A stretch of 64,000 bases of DNA from Siphonodentalium dalli. Its lineage: Eukaryota > Mollusca > Scaphopoda > Gadilida > Siphonodentaliidae. The notes beneath the pieces are model-generated. The model did no database searches and was not told the origin of the DNA. It saw nothing but the letters and a program-made list of their open reading frames with translations. The stretch lies in assembly GCA_032622095.1 (NCBI GenBank), contig CP136067.1, positions 193,466,052 through 193,530,051 of the forward strand, in the 5' to 3' direction. The translations under genes and the position numbers were made by a program. Positions 18,530 through 28,141 of this stretch are shown piece after piece; position 1 is the first letter of the stretch; each line of letters begins with the position of its first letter.

Positions 18530-21500
18530 GATATGGAAACTGATAAGGTAGAAAGTGAAGAGAGCTATATGGAAACTGATGAGGCAGAAAGTGAAGAGAG
18601 CTATATGGAAACTGATAGGGCAGAAAGTTCTAGTGATGGGCAGATTGGACGCGGTCGAAGACAGAATAGAGAAATTGGTGGGAAGAGAAAGAGAAGTCTG
18701 GCTAGAGAGCGTGTTGTGTTCAATCCAACAAAATATTTCAAAATGGAGCTGAACTCGGAGAAATTTTCCAGAAAATTTAAATCAGCATCACGACAATTTG
18801 GTGTGAAATTCGAGAAATTTACAGATCCAATCGAAAACATTCCAGAGATATTTGAGAAGTTGACAGAAGAATTGAAACAGAAATGTTCAGCAAATGAGAA
18901 GACAAGAATCAGAGTTACGATAAATCATCCAGGACTTGATATGAGCATTTTCATTCCATTCACAAAAGCCAGTGAATTGAATGGTGGGACACTCATGGAT
19001 AATATTCAAAATGTGGTTCAATCAAATGCAGCCTTTACAATTCATGACGGTGCACTCAATTTCGAAATCTTCGTTACAGATATTCCGGAAGGTGGTACAC
19101 GACACTCACTACATTATGGACCATTTGCAGACAAGAACAAGTTGACAAAAGTAAAAAGAAGTATTGTCCGGATTGAAAATGCTGATGATGTTATGTGTAT
19201 GGCAAGATCTATTGTCGTCGGAATGTGTAAGGCAGATAGTGATGGATCTGCGTGCTGGTCAAAGATATGGAAAAGAATAAGACAATCAATATACACAGCA
19301 CAAACAGATGCAGCAAAAAATCTACTCAACCGTGCTGGCATTCCACACGATACAGTTTGCAGTATCAATGAGTTCCACAAGATTCAAGAAATATTGTATC
19401 CAGAATATGTTGTGAAAATTCACAATGAATTTGCTGGCGCTGGATTTCTATTTGAACCTGCAGAAATGTGTTCGGATAGCAAATGTGTACACATCTACTA
19501 CAACAACAATCACTTCGACACCATAACATCAATCAAAGGATTTCTAGGCACCAGCTACTACTGCGAATTCTGCGACATTGGATTCCATATGCGTGGCGAT
19601 CATCGATGCAGATTTGTTTGTGCATGCTGGTCATTGACACAGTGTAATTTCACAAATTGGGTGAAGTGTAGAACGTGTCAACGATCATTCAGAAGTAAAT
19701 CATGTTTCGACAACCATTTGAAGACGGAAGGAAAACAGAAAAGAAAAATATGTGATTTGGTTCAACTATGCAACAATTGTGATGAAGAAATTCTCATCAA
19801 TAAATCAAGCAGACATATATGTGCGGGGTTGAAGAAATGCAAACATTGCAAAGAAATCGTTGAAGCAGATCACAGGTGCTACATTCCAAAATATGAATCA
19901 CCGGAAAAGAAACCTGCAAAGATTCCATATGTATTCTTTGACTTTGAATGCAGACAAGACACAGGGGTTCATATTCCAAACTTCTGTGTTGCACATACCG
20001 CTTGTGGAGATTGCATGTGCAAACCAATCGAAGAAAAATGTGAAACATGCGGACCGGATTCCAGAGAATTTGTATTCAAGGGTGACAACGTTTTAACAGA
20101 CTTCACAAACTGGTTATTCCACCAAGATCACAAAGGATGTGTTGCAATAGCACATAATGCTCAGGGATACGATGCACAGTTTCTACTTCAAACACTCATA
20201 CAAAGTGGAATTCATAAACCAGAACTGATCATGAATGGAAACAAGATTCTCAGTTTAAAATGCAACAGCGTGAAAGTTATTGATTCTCTGAGTTTTCTGA
20301 TGATGCCGCTTTCAAAGTTTCCACAAACTTTTCAGCTGAATGAGATGGCGAAAGGACACTTTCCACATTGGGCGAATTCACCAAAGTTTCAAAATTACAT
20401 TGGACATTACTTGGCTTCTGATTACTACAAACCAGACATGATGAGCGTGGAAAATCGAGAGAAATTCTTTGAATGGTACAATGAGAAAATAGAAAATTAC
20501 GTGATATTCAACTTCCAAGAAGAGATGGAGAAGTACTGCAAATCAGACGTGGATATTCTTCGCCGTGGATGTGGAAAATTCAGGAAATACATATTGGAAA
20601 CAGAACAGATTGACCCGTTCATTGAGTCAATAACATTGGCGCAAGTTTGCAATTTGGCATGGAGGAAGAATTCAATGCCAGAGAAAACAATTGGAATCAT
20701 TCCAGATGGTGGATACCCATGTGCTAAAAACTATTCCATGAAAGCGATACGTTGGCTTCAACATATATCATTGTCACGTATGATAACAATCAAGCATGCT
20801 TTGAATGGAGGAGAAATCAAGATTGGTGGACACTACGTCGATGGATATGAGGAAGCCACAAGAACAGTTTTTGAGATGAATGGATGTCTGTTTCATGGAT
20901 GTCCAAAATGTTACAACAACAGACAATACAAGAATCCCTATACGATGCTCACCATGGAAGAATTATATACAAGAACCCAACAGAAGAAAGATGAACTGGA
21001 AAGTCTTGGTTACAGAGTTGAATCAATTTGGGAGCATCAGATCGACGAAAGAATGAAATCGGATGTGAAATTCAAACAACAAATGGAATCTTTCTACAAA
21101 CATCGAGACCCCATTTTGCCAAGAGAAGCATTGTTTGGTGGACGTACAAATGCCATCAAATTGTACGAGGAAATTGATCAAGATTCCACAAAAGAAATCA
21201 AGTTCATCGATGTGTGTTCGTTGTATCCATTTTGCAACAAATATAAATTCTACCCTGTTGGACATCCAGAAATTTTGAGCCAAGAGCAGATCGATCAAGA
21301 ACACATTAGAGACTATGCGGGGCTTGTTAAATGTACAATTTTACCACCATCGAAATTGTATATTCCAGTTCTACCGATTCATTGTAACAAGAAAATGGTT
21401 TTTACTCTGTGTAACACTTGTGCCATCAATGAGAACGAGGCATGTAACCATTCAGAAGAAGATCGAGCTATAACCGGAGTGTGGACCACGCCAGAATTAT

Positions 21501-22462
21501 TCAAAGCAATGGATGTTGGCTACAAAATACTTGATGTGTACCAAATTTGGCATTGGACAGATTGGACAGATGAAATATACAAATCCTATATCGATAAACA
21601 TCTAAAGATCAAACAGGAATGTAGTGGTTATCCATTTGGTGTTGAGACAGAAGAACAGAAACAAAAGTTTGTACAGGATTATTATGCAGCTGAGGGTATA
21701 AAATTGGAGAACATCGAGAAGAATCCAGGAAAACGTCAAATATCTAAAATTATGATTAATTGTATATGGGGTAAGAATGCACAAAGAAATCTTATGTCAA
21801 AAACAGAGTATGTGGATAAACCATCACGTTATTTTGAATTGCTTACTAGTAACAATATAATTGTTCAAAATGTTACACTTCTTGATGGTGACAAATTCAT
21901 TCTGGTAAATTATGTTGACATCTTAGATAATATTGAACCTCATCATTCAGCAAATGTTGTTGTTGCTTCTTTTGTTACAGCGTATGCAAGATTACAATTG
22001 TATAAAGTTTTAGAAAAACTTGGAGATAGAGTGCTGTATTTTGATACAGACAGCTGTATGTATGTCAGTGATCCATCAAAGAAGAACATCAAAACTATCG
22101 AAGGAAGATTGGGGAAATGGAGCGACGAACATCCAGATGCAAAGATTGTCAAATTTGTTGGACTTGGGCCAAAGAACTACGGATATGAATACATCAAAGA
22201 TGGGAGAAGATACACCAAATGTAAGGTAAAAGGTATCACTCTTGATTACAGCACAAGTCAAAAAGTTAATTTTGAAACAATGGTACAATGTGTTAATGAT
22301 CGTGAAAATTTCAAAACTGTTGTTGAGTATCCTTCCAGAATTAAAAGACAAAAGAACCATCAATTGATTAGTGAGTGTCAAACCAAAACTTTCAGATCGG
22401 TGTACACAAAACGAAAACTCGTCAATGGTATTTATACATACCCATACGGATGGAGATGTTGA
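18434..22462 (+). CDS. Protein-primed family B DNA polymerase
   Basis: 1342 aa. It replicates the element by protein priming at the linear ends. An acidic N-terminal tail carries an imperfect repeat of the type ESEESYMETD (three copies). Cys/His clusters at about 375-480 look like zinc-binding fingers. The 3'-5' exonuclease has Exo I DFE at D503/E505, Exo II N575...D580 and Exo III YCKSD (Y701/D705). The polymerase domain has motif A DVCSLYP (D926), motif B K1105-x3-N1109..WGK, and motif C FDTDS (D1204/D1206), followed by a CKVKG motif. All expected catalytic residues are present and the frame is unbroken. The start ATG at 18434 follows a TATA box by 80 nt; the frame is open upstream to 18410 without an ATG. 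The length fits Polinton polymerases. Confidence 0.95.
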   Translation: MFKRIKRPVSDDASSEEDIVRKRPRPAVIEESDMETDKVESEESYMETDEAESEESYMETDRAESSSDGQIGRGRRQNREIGGKRKRSLARERVVFNPTKYFKMELNSEKFSRKFKSASRQFGVKFEKFTDPIENIPEIFEKLTEELKQKCSANEKTRIRVTINHPGLDMSIFIPFTKASELNGGTLMDNIQNVVQSNAAFTIHDGALNFEIFVTDIPEGGTRHSLHYGPFADKNKLTKVKRSIVRIENADDVMCMARSIVVGMCKADSDGSACWSKIWKRIRQSIYTAQTDAAKNLLNRAGIPHDTVCSINEFHKIQEILYPEYVVKIHNEFAGAGFLFEPAEMCSDSKCVHIYYNNNHFDTITSIKGFLGTSYYCEFCDIGFHMRGDHRCRFVCACWSLTQCNFTNWVKCRTCQRSFRSKSCFDNHLKTEGKQKRKICDLVQLCNNCDEEILINKSSRHICAGLKKCKHCKEIVEADHRCYIPKYESPEKKPAKIPYVFFDFECRQDTGVHIPNFCVAHTACGDCMCKPIEEKCETCGPDSREFVFKGDNVLTDFTNWLFHQDHKGCVAIAHNAQGYDAQFLLQTLIQSGIHKPELIMNGNKILSLKCNSVKVIDSLSFLMMPLSKFPQTFQLNEMAKGHFPHWANSPKFQNYIGHYLASDYYKPDMMSVENREKFFEWYNEKIENYVIFNFQEEMEKYCKSDVDILRRGCGKFRKYILETEQIDPFIESITLAQVCNLAWRKNSMPEKTIGIIPDGGYPCAKNYSMKAIRWLQHISLSRMITIKHALNGGEIKIGGHYVDGYEEATRTVFEMNGCLFHGCPKCYNNRQYKNPYTMLTMEELYTRTQQKKDELESLGYRVESIWEHQIDERMKSDVKFKQQMESFYKHRDPILPREALFGGRTNAIKLYEEIDQDSTKEIKFIDVCSLYPFCNKYKFYPVGHPEILSQEQIDQEHIRDYAGLVKCTILPPSKLYIPVLPIHCNKKMVFTLCNTCAINENEACNHSEEDRAITGVWTTPELFKAMDVGYKILDVYQIWHWTDWTDEIYKSYIDKHLKIKQECSGYPFGVETEEQKQKFVQDYYAAEGIKLENIEKNPGKRQISKIMINCIWGKNAQRNLMSKTEYVDKPSRYFELLTSNNIIVQNVTLLDGDKFILVNYVDILDNIEPHHSANVVVASFVTAYARLQLYKVLEKLGDRVLYFDTDSCMYVSDPSKKNIKTIEGRLGKWSDEHPDAKIVKFVGLGPKNYGYEYIKDGRRYTKCKVKGITLDYSTSQKVNFETMVQCVNDRENFKTVVEYPSRIKRQKNHQLISECQTKTFRSVYTKRKLVNGIYTYPYGWRC

Positions 22463-22478
22463 GTCATTTCATGTCAAG

Positions 22479-23096
22479 ATGTTGGCAGGAGTAGTACCTC
22501 CAGAAATTGCTGAGAAGATTTATGGATATTTGGTGGCACAGTCAACGCTTATTCCAGAGATAAAGAAGGAATTACAAGAAGTCTGGTTTGAAAGAGAAAA
22601 GAAAGCAATACTACGATGCTGTGATGTCGGCGAATGTTTACAGAGATTGGCCTATCTTGAGTCAAGTATATCTTCTCATTTGTCAAGTATATCTTCTCAT
22701 TTCTCTCAAAAATATATTGAATCATTTATTAAATTCAAAACATTTTTTCTCATTGAAAAAATATCTGATTTTTGGACATTTGGTGCTGATCAACACCATT
22801 TAGATATAGATTTAGGAACTTTTGATGAACATGACTATATTCATTATACAAAGTATGATGATCATTTACCTCTTGATGGGGGAACTTTTGAATCAGTTCC
22901 TAGGATCTATGGGTATTTGTTAACAAAAAAAATGTCAACATATGCAAAAATTAAAAACATTTTGGGGGATGATTTTTTTATTTACAGAACAAAGCACAGA
23001 AGAATAGAAGACTATGATGATTGGATTATTGAAATGTATGGAAATATTTACAGCTTTGGAGATTTCGGTTTAAAAACTAAATTCACACGTCGTTAA
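22479..23096 (+). CDS. Polinton protein of unknown function (205 aa)
   Basis: Starts 16 nt after the PolB stop. I take the ATG at 22479 because the longer frame (from 22371) overlaps the PolB end. No known domain is recognised. The protein opens with MLAGVVPPEIAEKIYGYL, has a Cys pair (RCCDVGEC) and an acidic, His/Tyr/Asp-rich middle. A 20 bp sequence (TCAAGTATATCTTCTCATTT) is duplicated in tandem with a 20 nt period, giving SSISSHLSSISSHFS. IYGYL recurs near residues 14 and 143. The codon use is AT-rich like its neighbours. Confidence 0.65.
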   Translation: MLAGVVPPEIAEKIYGYLVAQSTLIPEIKKELQEVWFEREKKAILRCCDVGECLQRLAYLESSISSHLSSISSHFSQKYIESFIKFKTFFLIEKISDFWTFGADQHHLDIDLGTFDEHDYIHYTKYDDHLPLDGGTFESVPRIYGYLLTKKMSTYAKIKNILGDDFFIYRTKHRRIEDYDDWIIEMYGNIYSFGDFGLKTKFTRR

Positions 23097-23129
23097 GTTC
23101 ACTCTCTGATTAGACATCAAAGTGACAAC

Positions 23130-23780
23130 ATGGAAGAATCTTTACTTTTCCAACATCCGTGTAATTTCTTTATCAGTGGACCTAGTGGATCAGGTAAAAC
23201 AGAATTTGTTAAAAAAGTTATTGAATTTAAACACGATTTATTCCAAACACCACCAAAGAAAATAGTTTGGTGTTACAAAGAATGGCAAGACACATACAAT
23301 CGTATAAAAGAAATTGATAACGTTGAGTTTATCGATGGTATTCCAGACGATGATGAGGAAATTGTATCAGATAAATCATTTCCTCATCTTGTTGTTTTCG
23401 ATGACATGATGGGGGAACAAGATGAAGACAAAATAATGCTTTGGTTTACTAGAAAAGGACACCATCGAAATGCTTCAATAATTTACATTACTCAAAACAT
23501 GTTCCAAAAATCAAAAAGTAGCAGAACTATAAGTTTGAATGCACACTACATGGTTTTATTTCAAAGCGTTCGAGATAAAAATCAAATAAAAGTTTTGGCT
23601 CATCAAATGCAAACCAATCATTTGAAACAAGCATACGAAGATGCAACTTCAATAAATCATGGATATATTTTAGTAGATTTTCATCCTAGAACAGAAAATT
23701 ATTTGCGAATTAGAACTGATATTTTCCATAAATGGTTGACAGCTAATGACCGAGGTCCTGTCATTTATTCAAAAGTATAA
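23130..23780 (+). CDS. Packaging ATPase (FtsK/HerA superfamily, A32-like)
   Basis: 216 aa. The Walker A motif is GPSGSGKT (residues 17-24) and Walker B is LVVFDD (87-92). A downstream TQN sensor-like motif (YITQNMF) and an Arg-rich region follow. It is expected to pump the genome into capsids in the adintovirus-like stage. This length is usual for Polinton ATPases. It starts 33 nt after the preceding gene. Confidence 0.92.
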   Translation: MEESLLFQHPCNFFISGPSGSGKTEFVKKVIEFKHDLFQTPPKKIVWCYKEWQDTYNRIKEIDNVEFIDGIPDDDEEIVSDKSFPHLVVFDDMMGEQDEDKIMLWFTRKGHHRNASIIYITQNMFQKSKSSRTISLNAHYMVLFQSVRDKNQIKVLAHQMQTNHLKQAYEDATSINHGYILVDFHPRTENYLRIRTDIFHKWLTANDRGPVIYSKV

Positions 23781-23814
23781 ATTCAGTTGTTGTTACTTTT
23801 TTCATTTTAGAACC

Positions 23815-24402
23815 ATGTCGTCCACCGAGATGTTTAGTCATGATGAACTGTCACAAATTATAAATTTCTTCACTTTTGCAGCTGAATTATTTCTTGAACA
23901 TGATTGGAAATTACCATCACAGACAAAAAAGTTTTTTCAGAGAAATAAAAATGTTCTTAAAAAAATCTCTGATCCATCAACTGATATGGAAACAAAACGC
24001 AAATTAATTTTACAACGAGGTGGTAGTGGGTTCCTTGGGGGAGTTTTAATTAGAAGTCTTTTGAAAAATTCATTTGAACAAACTGGTAGACAATCTAAAA
24101 GTAAATCAAAGGTTTCTCCAAAACGTTCAAAGATTACACTGATGCAAACACAACAAAGGGGTAATCAAAAAGAATCTAAACGTAAAACAAAGCTTTCTCT
24201 AAATCATTCAAAGTTTACACCGATGCAAACTCAACAAAATCAACATTCTAAATTTACACCTATACCTTCTCAGCAGAACCCTCAACATCAACCGTTACAA
24301 AAAAAACCAGTTATTGATCTTGAATTTTCTAAATTTATGCCGTTGTCTGATCCATCGAAATCGGCATTCGAAGCTTTAGAATGGTTCAATCAGAAAAGAT
24401 AA
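23815..24402 (+). CDS. Polinton basic protein with a GG-FL hydrophobic motif
   Basis: 195 aa from the ATG at 23815; the longer frame from 23746 overlaps the ATPase. After a helical N-terminal domain comes LILQRGGSGFLGGVLIRSLL (about residues 65-84). The same kind of segment ends the next gene and resembles membrane-active peptides of minor virion proteins. The C-terminal half is a low-complexity, basic, Gln-rich region with a repeated motif of the form HSKFTPMQTQQ (three or four copies). The 10 nt before the start (TTTTCATTTTAG) also look like a splice acceptor. The function is unknown; a core or minor capsid role is inferred from position. Confidence 0.65.
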   Translation: MSSTEMFSHDELSQIINFFTFAAELFLEHDWKLPSQTKKFFQRNKNVLKKISDPSTDMETKRKLILQRGGSGFLGGVLIRSLLKNSFEQTGRQSKSKSKVSPKRSKITLMQTQQRGNQKESKRKTKLSLNHSKFTPMQTQQNQHSKFTPIPSQQNPQHQPLQKKPVIDLEFSKFMPLSDPSKSAFEALEWFNQKR

Positions 24403-24458
24403 AAGATGAAACATATAATTTTTCTGCTCATTTTGAGACAACTACTTAGACTGTGAAG

Positions 24459-24821
24459 ATGCCTTCAAAAACTAAGAGCCGGAAAGTACCGCTGATAAAA
24501 AAATATGGGGAGTTGATTGTTGCAATGAGTAAAGTTCCATCTGCATATAAAAAGAAAATGATCAACTATGCTCCGAAACAAGTGATGGATTGCATTTCAG
24601 AATGTTGTCAAAATCTTTTAAAAGGTAATGTAAAACTGAATGAAGCTCAGAACCGCAAGTTACATTCGAAGCGTAAACATATCAGATATCTTGCAGACAA
24701 GAACAAACCTTTGCAACAAAAGAAGAAAATTTTGAATCAAAAAGGTGGCTTTTTACCATTATTATTTCTTGCTCCATTGATTAGCAAAACATTAGGTGCA
24801 GTTGTTAAAAATATTTTGTAA
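24459..24821 (+). CDS. Conserved small basic Polinton protein with C-terminal hydrophobic segment
   Basis: 120 aa from the ATG at 24459; the frame opens at 24453 with GTG only. It is a Lys-rich helical protein (about 20-60: LIVAMSKVPSAYKKKM and CISECCQNLL), followed by KKILNQKGGFLPLLFLAPLI at the C terminus. Proteins of this shape recur in Polintons beside the integrase. The hydrophobic tail after a GG looks like a membrane-lytic or capsid-anchoring peptide, comparable in kind to adenovirus pVI, but the relationship is not shown. Confidence 0.7.
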   Translation: MPSKTKSRKVPLIKKYGELIVAMSKVPSAYKKKMINYAPKQVMDCISECCQNLLKGNVKLNEAQNRKLHSKRKHIRYLADKNKPLQQKKKILNQKGGFLPLLFLAPLISKTLGAVVKNIL

Positions 24822-24841
24822 AAAATAAATCTCAAATAAAT

Positions 24842-25561
24842 ATGAAGAAAATGGTTATTGTACCATTCAGAATGTTGGAAGATTTCAAACAATGGAAAAT
24901 GTCAGAAATGAATAAACCTCAATTACCTCCTGATCCTGCAATTTCAAATGTTTCAGATTCTTACAAAGAATTGAAATCAGTTTATGATAAAAATATTTCT
25001 GAATCAGAAAAGGCACAGTTATTTGGAGAAAATTTGTACAAATTGAAAACTTCACAAAAATCTTTAAATTCAAAATTCAGTTTACCTGAACAAAAGTTAT
25101 CTGAAAACTTTGGGAACATGAGTGAACATATATTGGAAAGTGTTCCATCTAAACTTCGTGGTAAAGCACAACAAATTTTAACATTGTTGTCAACTAATCC
25201 TAAACTTAGATGGGATGATCGTGGACAATTAATTTATGGAACAGAAACAGTTACTGGATCAAATATAATTGATTTGATAAACGATGTTGTTCGTCACCGA
25301 AAAGGTTTTGACCCAGTTGGTTATGAAACATTCCTACGTGGATTGGGGGAACTTAATGTACCACAAGATTATGTAGGTAACAGGAATCGATGGTTGTGGA
25401 TACAAAGACATTTAAAAGGTCACACTGGTGATGAGTTTCATACACCTCATGCAACTCCTAGCAGTGGCAAGTCAAGAAAACGTTCAGTTGATATTTTCAC
25501 ACCTCAAAGTTTTCCTAAAACCAGAAAATCTATTTTGAAAGAATGGTCCCCACTTACATAA
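24842..25561 (+). CDS. Conserved Polinton protein of unknown function (239 aa)
   Basis: The central block (about residues 95-185) has the pattern seen in this Polinton gene family: RGKAQQILTLL, then LRWDDRGQLIYG, then a helix with DLINDVVRHRKGF, then LNVPQDYVGN and RWLWIQRHL. The C terminus is basic and Ser/Pro-rich (SGKSRKRSVDIFTP). The function is unknown; DNA binding is a guess from the charge. Its last 19 nt overlap the integrase start in another frame. Confidence 0.7.
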   Translation: MKKMVIVPFRMLEDFKQWKMSEMNKPQLPPDPAISNVSDSYKELKSVYDKNISESEKAQLFGENLYKLKTSQKSLNSKFSLPEQKLSENFGNMSEHILESVPSKLRGKAQQILTLLSTNPKLRWDDRGQLIYGTETVTGSNIIDLINDVVRHRKGFDPVGYETFLRGLGELNVPQDYVGNRNRWLWIQRHLKGHTGDEFHTPHATPSSGKSRKRSVDIFTPQSFPKTRKSILKEWSPLT

Positions 25562-26637
25562 AATTTGACAAACTTCTAACTGAAATTTACTACAATCCAA
25601 AAGAAGTTGGTGGTTTCAGTGGAGCAAATCAACTTTTTAAAAATGCAAAAGAAACAAATAACAAAATTAAACTTTCAGATGTTAAAAAATGGTTACAATG
25701 GCAAAAAACATATACTTTGCACAAACCAATTGTTCGGAAATTTCGCAGACGTAAAACTATTGTTGCAGGAATTGATATTCAGTGGCAAGCTGATCTGGCA
25801 GATTTGCAAACTTTGCAAAAGCACAATGACAAATACAGATATTTACTTTGTGTTATTGATGTGTTCTCAAAATTTGCATGGGTTGAAAAAATTAAAGACA
25901 AAACTGGTAAAACTTTAGTTAAAACATTTCAGAAAATTCTCAAATCATCAAAACGAAAACCAGCTTCATTTCAATCTGACAAAGGTTCCGAATTCAAAAA
26001 TAAATTATTTTTACAATTTTTGAAATCTAAGAAAATTCATTTTTTCACAACAGAGAATCCAGAGACAAAGGCAAGTATAGTTGAACGTTTTCAACGGACA
26101 TTGAAAACAAAGATGTGGAAATATTTTACACATAATCAAACTTTGAAATACGTTGATGTTTTGCACGATTTTGTGAATTCTTACAACAAAAGTTTTCATA
26201 GAAGTATTAAGATGGCACCAGTTTTAGTAACTCGAAAAAATGAAATTGAAGTTTCCAGAAATCTTTATGGAAAGTTAAAAACGAAAAAAGATAAGATGTT
26301 GAAAGTTGGAGATTTTGTTAGAATAAATAAAACAAAGAGAACTTTTGATAAAGGATATCTTCCAAATTGGACAAAAGAAATTTTCAAAATTAGTAGAGTT
26401 TGTAAAAGTACACCATTAACTTACAAATTAGTAGATTTAGATGGTGAAAACATCGCAGGATCATTTTATGGTAAAGAAATTCAACATATAAAAGATAATA
26501 AAGTTTACGAAATTGAATCAGTTGTTGGTAAACGTTCAAGAAAAGTTGCTGGTAAATCAGTTAGAGAAATTAAAGTTCATTGGGGTGGTTATCCTAAAAA
26601 ATTTGACAGTTGGATTCCTGCCACAAATTTGGTATAA
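25543..26637 (+). CDS. Retrovirus-like integrase with C-terminal chromodomain
   Basis: 364 aa. The rve/DDE core has D84 (WQADL), D146 (SDKGSEF) and E181 (SIVERFQ), giving the D,D35E spacing. After the core, residues about 255-310 form an SH3-like segment (LKVGDFVRINK), and 320-364 resemble a chromodomain (YEIESVVGKR ... VHWGGYPKKFDSWIP). It inserts the element and creates the 6 bp duplication. The chromodomain may direct insertion to modified chromatin. The start at 25543 fits the usual N terminus with IYY(N/D)P. The catalytic residues are intact. Confidence 0.93.
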   Translation: MVPTYIKFDKLLTEIYYNPKEVGGFSGANQLFKNAKETNNKIKLSDVKKWLQWQKTYTLHKPIVRKFRRRKTIVAGIDIQWQADLADLQTLQKHNDKYRYLLCVIDVFSKFAWVEKIKDKTGKTLVKTFQKILKSSKRKPASFQSDKGSEFKNKLFLQFLKSKKIHFFTTENPETKASIVERFQRTLKTKMWKYFTHNQTLKYVDVLHDFVNSYNKSFHRSIKMAPVLVTRKNEIEVSRNLYGKLKTKKDKMLKVGDFVRINKTKRTFDKGYLPNWTKEIFKISRVCKSTPLTYKLVDLDGENIAGSFYGKEIQHIKDNKVYEIESVVGKRSRKVAGKSVREIKVHWGGYPKKFDSWIPATNLV

Positions 26638-26647
26638 AACTTTTAAC

Positions 26648-26911
26648 ATGTCTCAAAATGGTTCAGTTGGTCTCGATGTTCCATCACAATTTCAAATCTG
26701 TGGAGAAAAAATTGCAAAAAATCAAGTAACATATTTTACACAAATTATTATAATTGTTGGTATAATCGCTACAGCAATTGTTCATTTAAGTTTACAAAGT
26801 GAAAATAACGAACTGTGGTTAATTTTACTCAGTAGTTCTTTGGGGTACATTTTACCAACACCGCGTTTGAAATATTTGAAAAATCAGTCGGCAGAAATTT
26901 TGAAAGTATGA
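26648..26911 (+). CDS. Small Polinton membrane protein (87 aa)
   Basis: Two hydrophobic segments, IIIIVGIIATAIVHLSL (about 33-49) and LWLILLSSSLGYILP (about 56-70), sit between polar ends. Similar two-helix proteins sit at this place in many Polintons. The ATG at 26648 follows the integrase stop by 10 nt; the frame is open further upstream inside the integrase. The TGA stop overlaps the next ATG (ATGA at 26908-26911). Confidence 0.75.
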   Translation: MSQNGSVGLDVPSQFQICGEKIAKNQVTYFTQIIIIVGIIATAIVHLSLQSENNELWLILLSSSLGYILPTPRLKYLKNQSAEILKV

Positions 26912-27759
26912 ATCCTTTCTACATTACAATTCCGAGCGACAGTTCAATGGTAATGTATCCAAACAATACTCAATGTTGTTTTACTGTACAATTACCAAAA
27001 CCAGTTCAAATTGATAAAGAAAAATGGGAAGTTGCATTAGCCGAACTGATAACACCTTCAGAAACATACAATGTTACAGGGGATTCGTGTAAATTCAATT
27101 TGATTACAACTGATGCAATATTACTGTCTGTTCTTCAAAATCGTTTTGAAGAAAAGATATTTAAGAGACCTGATGGCGTTCATGCACTTGAAATACAGAT
27201 ACAAAATGGTTCGTATACCTCTGCGACAGATTTAGTTGATACAATGCAAGATGTAATTGATGAAACACTTGGAGAAGCAATGCAAAACGAATACGGATTT
27301 CACATCGGGTACTCAAAAGGTACAAAACGTGTGAAAATTATTCGCAAGAGTTTAAGTAACACAAAACTAGGAATTGAATTACCACAATGTCTTTTGCACA
27401 AGTTGGGTTACAAAACTGAAAACGCTTCTGAAGATTTTTATTCAAATAATAGATTTCCGTTTGGTGTAGATTTGAATGTTGGTCATAATCTAATGTTTGT
27501 TTATTCTGATATTGCCGATTACACATTTGTTGGAAATGTTGAAGTACAAATTTTACGAGTTGTTTCTTTCAGAAGTAAAAGAGATATCGACGGATTACAT
27601 GTAAAACATGAATTTTTAAATTTACATTATGTTCCAGTTTCAAAGTCATACTTTGACAAAATTAGTGTAAATATAAGTGGCGACACAGGAGAATCAATTC
27701 AGTTTATCGGTGGTAAGTCTTTGGTGAAGCTACATTTCAGAAAACGAGAGGAGTTCTAA
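26908..27759 (+). CDS. Minor capsid protein (penton-like, single jelly roll)
   Basis: 283 aa. The N-terminal part (MNPFYITIPSDSSMVMYPNN, then FTVQLPKPVQIDKEKWEVAL) is the conserved opening of the Polinton penton homologue, followed by beta-rich sequence and a C-terminal IQFIGGKSLVKLHFR strand. It is expected to form the pentameric vertices of the capsid. The start overlaps the upstream stop by 4 nt and the frame is intact. Confidence 0.88.
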   Translation: MNPFYITIPSDSSMVMYPNNTQCCFTVQLPKPVQIDKEKWEVALAELITPSETYNVTGDSCKFNLITTDAILLSVLQNRFEEKIFKRPDGVHALEIQIQNGSYTSATDLVDTMQDVIDETLGEAMQNEYGFHIGYSKGTKRVKIIRKSLSNTKLGIELPQCLLHKLGYKTENASEDFYSNNRFPFGVDLNVGHNLMFVYSDIADYTFVGNVEVQILRVVSFRSKRDIDGLHVKHEFLNLHYVPVSKSYFDKISVNISGDTGESIQFIGGKSLVKLHFRKREEF

Positions 27760-27764
27760 AAACA

Positions 27765-28139
27765 ATGTTCCCCGTGTATAGAGGCGTACCACGGCAATAT
27801 GGTAATGGTATTGGTTCAATTTTCAAATCAGTTATGAGATCTGCTATACCATTTCTAAAACCGCTTGGTCGGACAGCTTTACAACTTGCGAAAAAACACA
27901 CTTTTGGTGTTGCAGATGAAATTATTAATCAAGGTAAAAGTCCGAAAGAAGCGTTGATGTCTGAAGGTAAAAAAGCTTTAAAATCTTTTGGCACACAAGC
28001 TAAAAATCAAATTTTGAACTCGAGAAAAAAACCTAGAAAAAGAGTAGCGACTTCAAAAATGAATCATTCAGCTGTCAAACGCCGAAAAAGTCAGTCGAAA
28101 AATCATCCTAGCAGTCGAGCTCTTGATATTTTTGATTAA
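27765..28139 (+). CDS. pX-like basic virion protein
   Basis: 124 aa. The N terminus FPVYRGVPRQYGNGIGSIFK, followed by an amphipathic helix (SVMRSAIPFLKPLGRTALQL), is typical of the small protein between penton and major capsid genes in Polintons. The C-terminal half is very basic (SRKKPRKRV, KRRKSQSK) and could bind DNA. It resembles adenovirus core or membrane-active minor proteins in character. Spacing is 5 nt from the penton stop and 2 nt to the major capsid start. Confidence 0.75.
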   Translation: MFPVYRGVPRQYGNGIGSIFKSVMRSAIPFLKPLGRTALQLAKKHTFGVADEIINQGKSPKEALMSEGKKALKSFGTQAKNQILNSRKKPRKRVATSKMNHSAVKRRKSQSKNHPSSRALDIFD

Positions 28140-28141
28140 TC

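Noticed and set aside
25543-26637. Integrase as evidence of an LTR retrotransposon
   Set aside because: There is no reverse transcriptase or LTR. The gene sits between Polinton capsid and ATPase genes and belongs to the Polinton.
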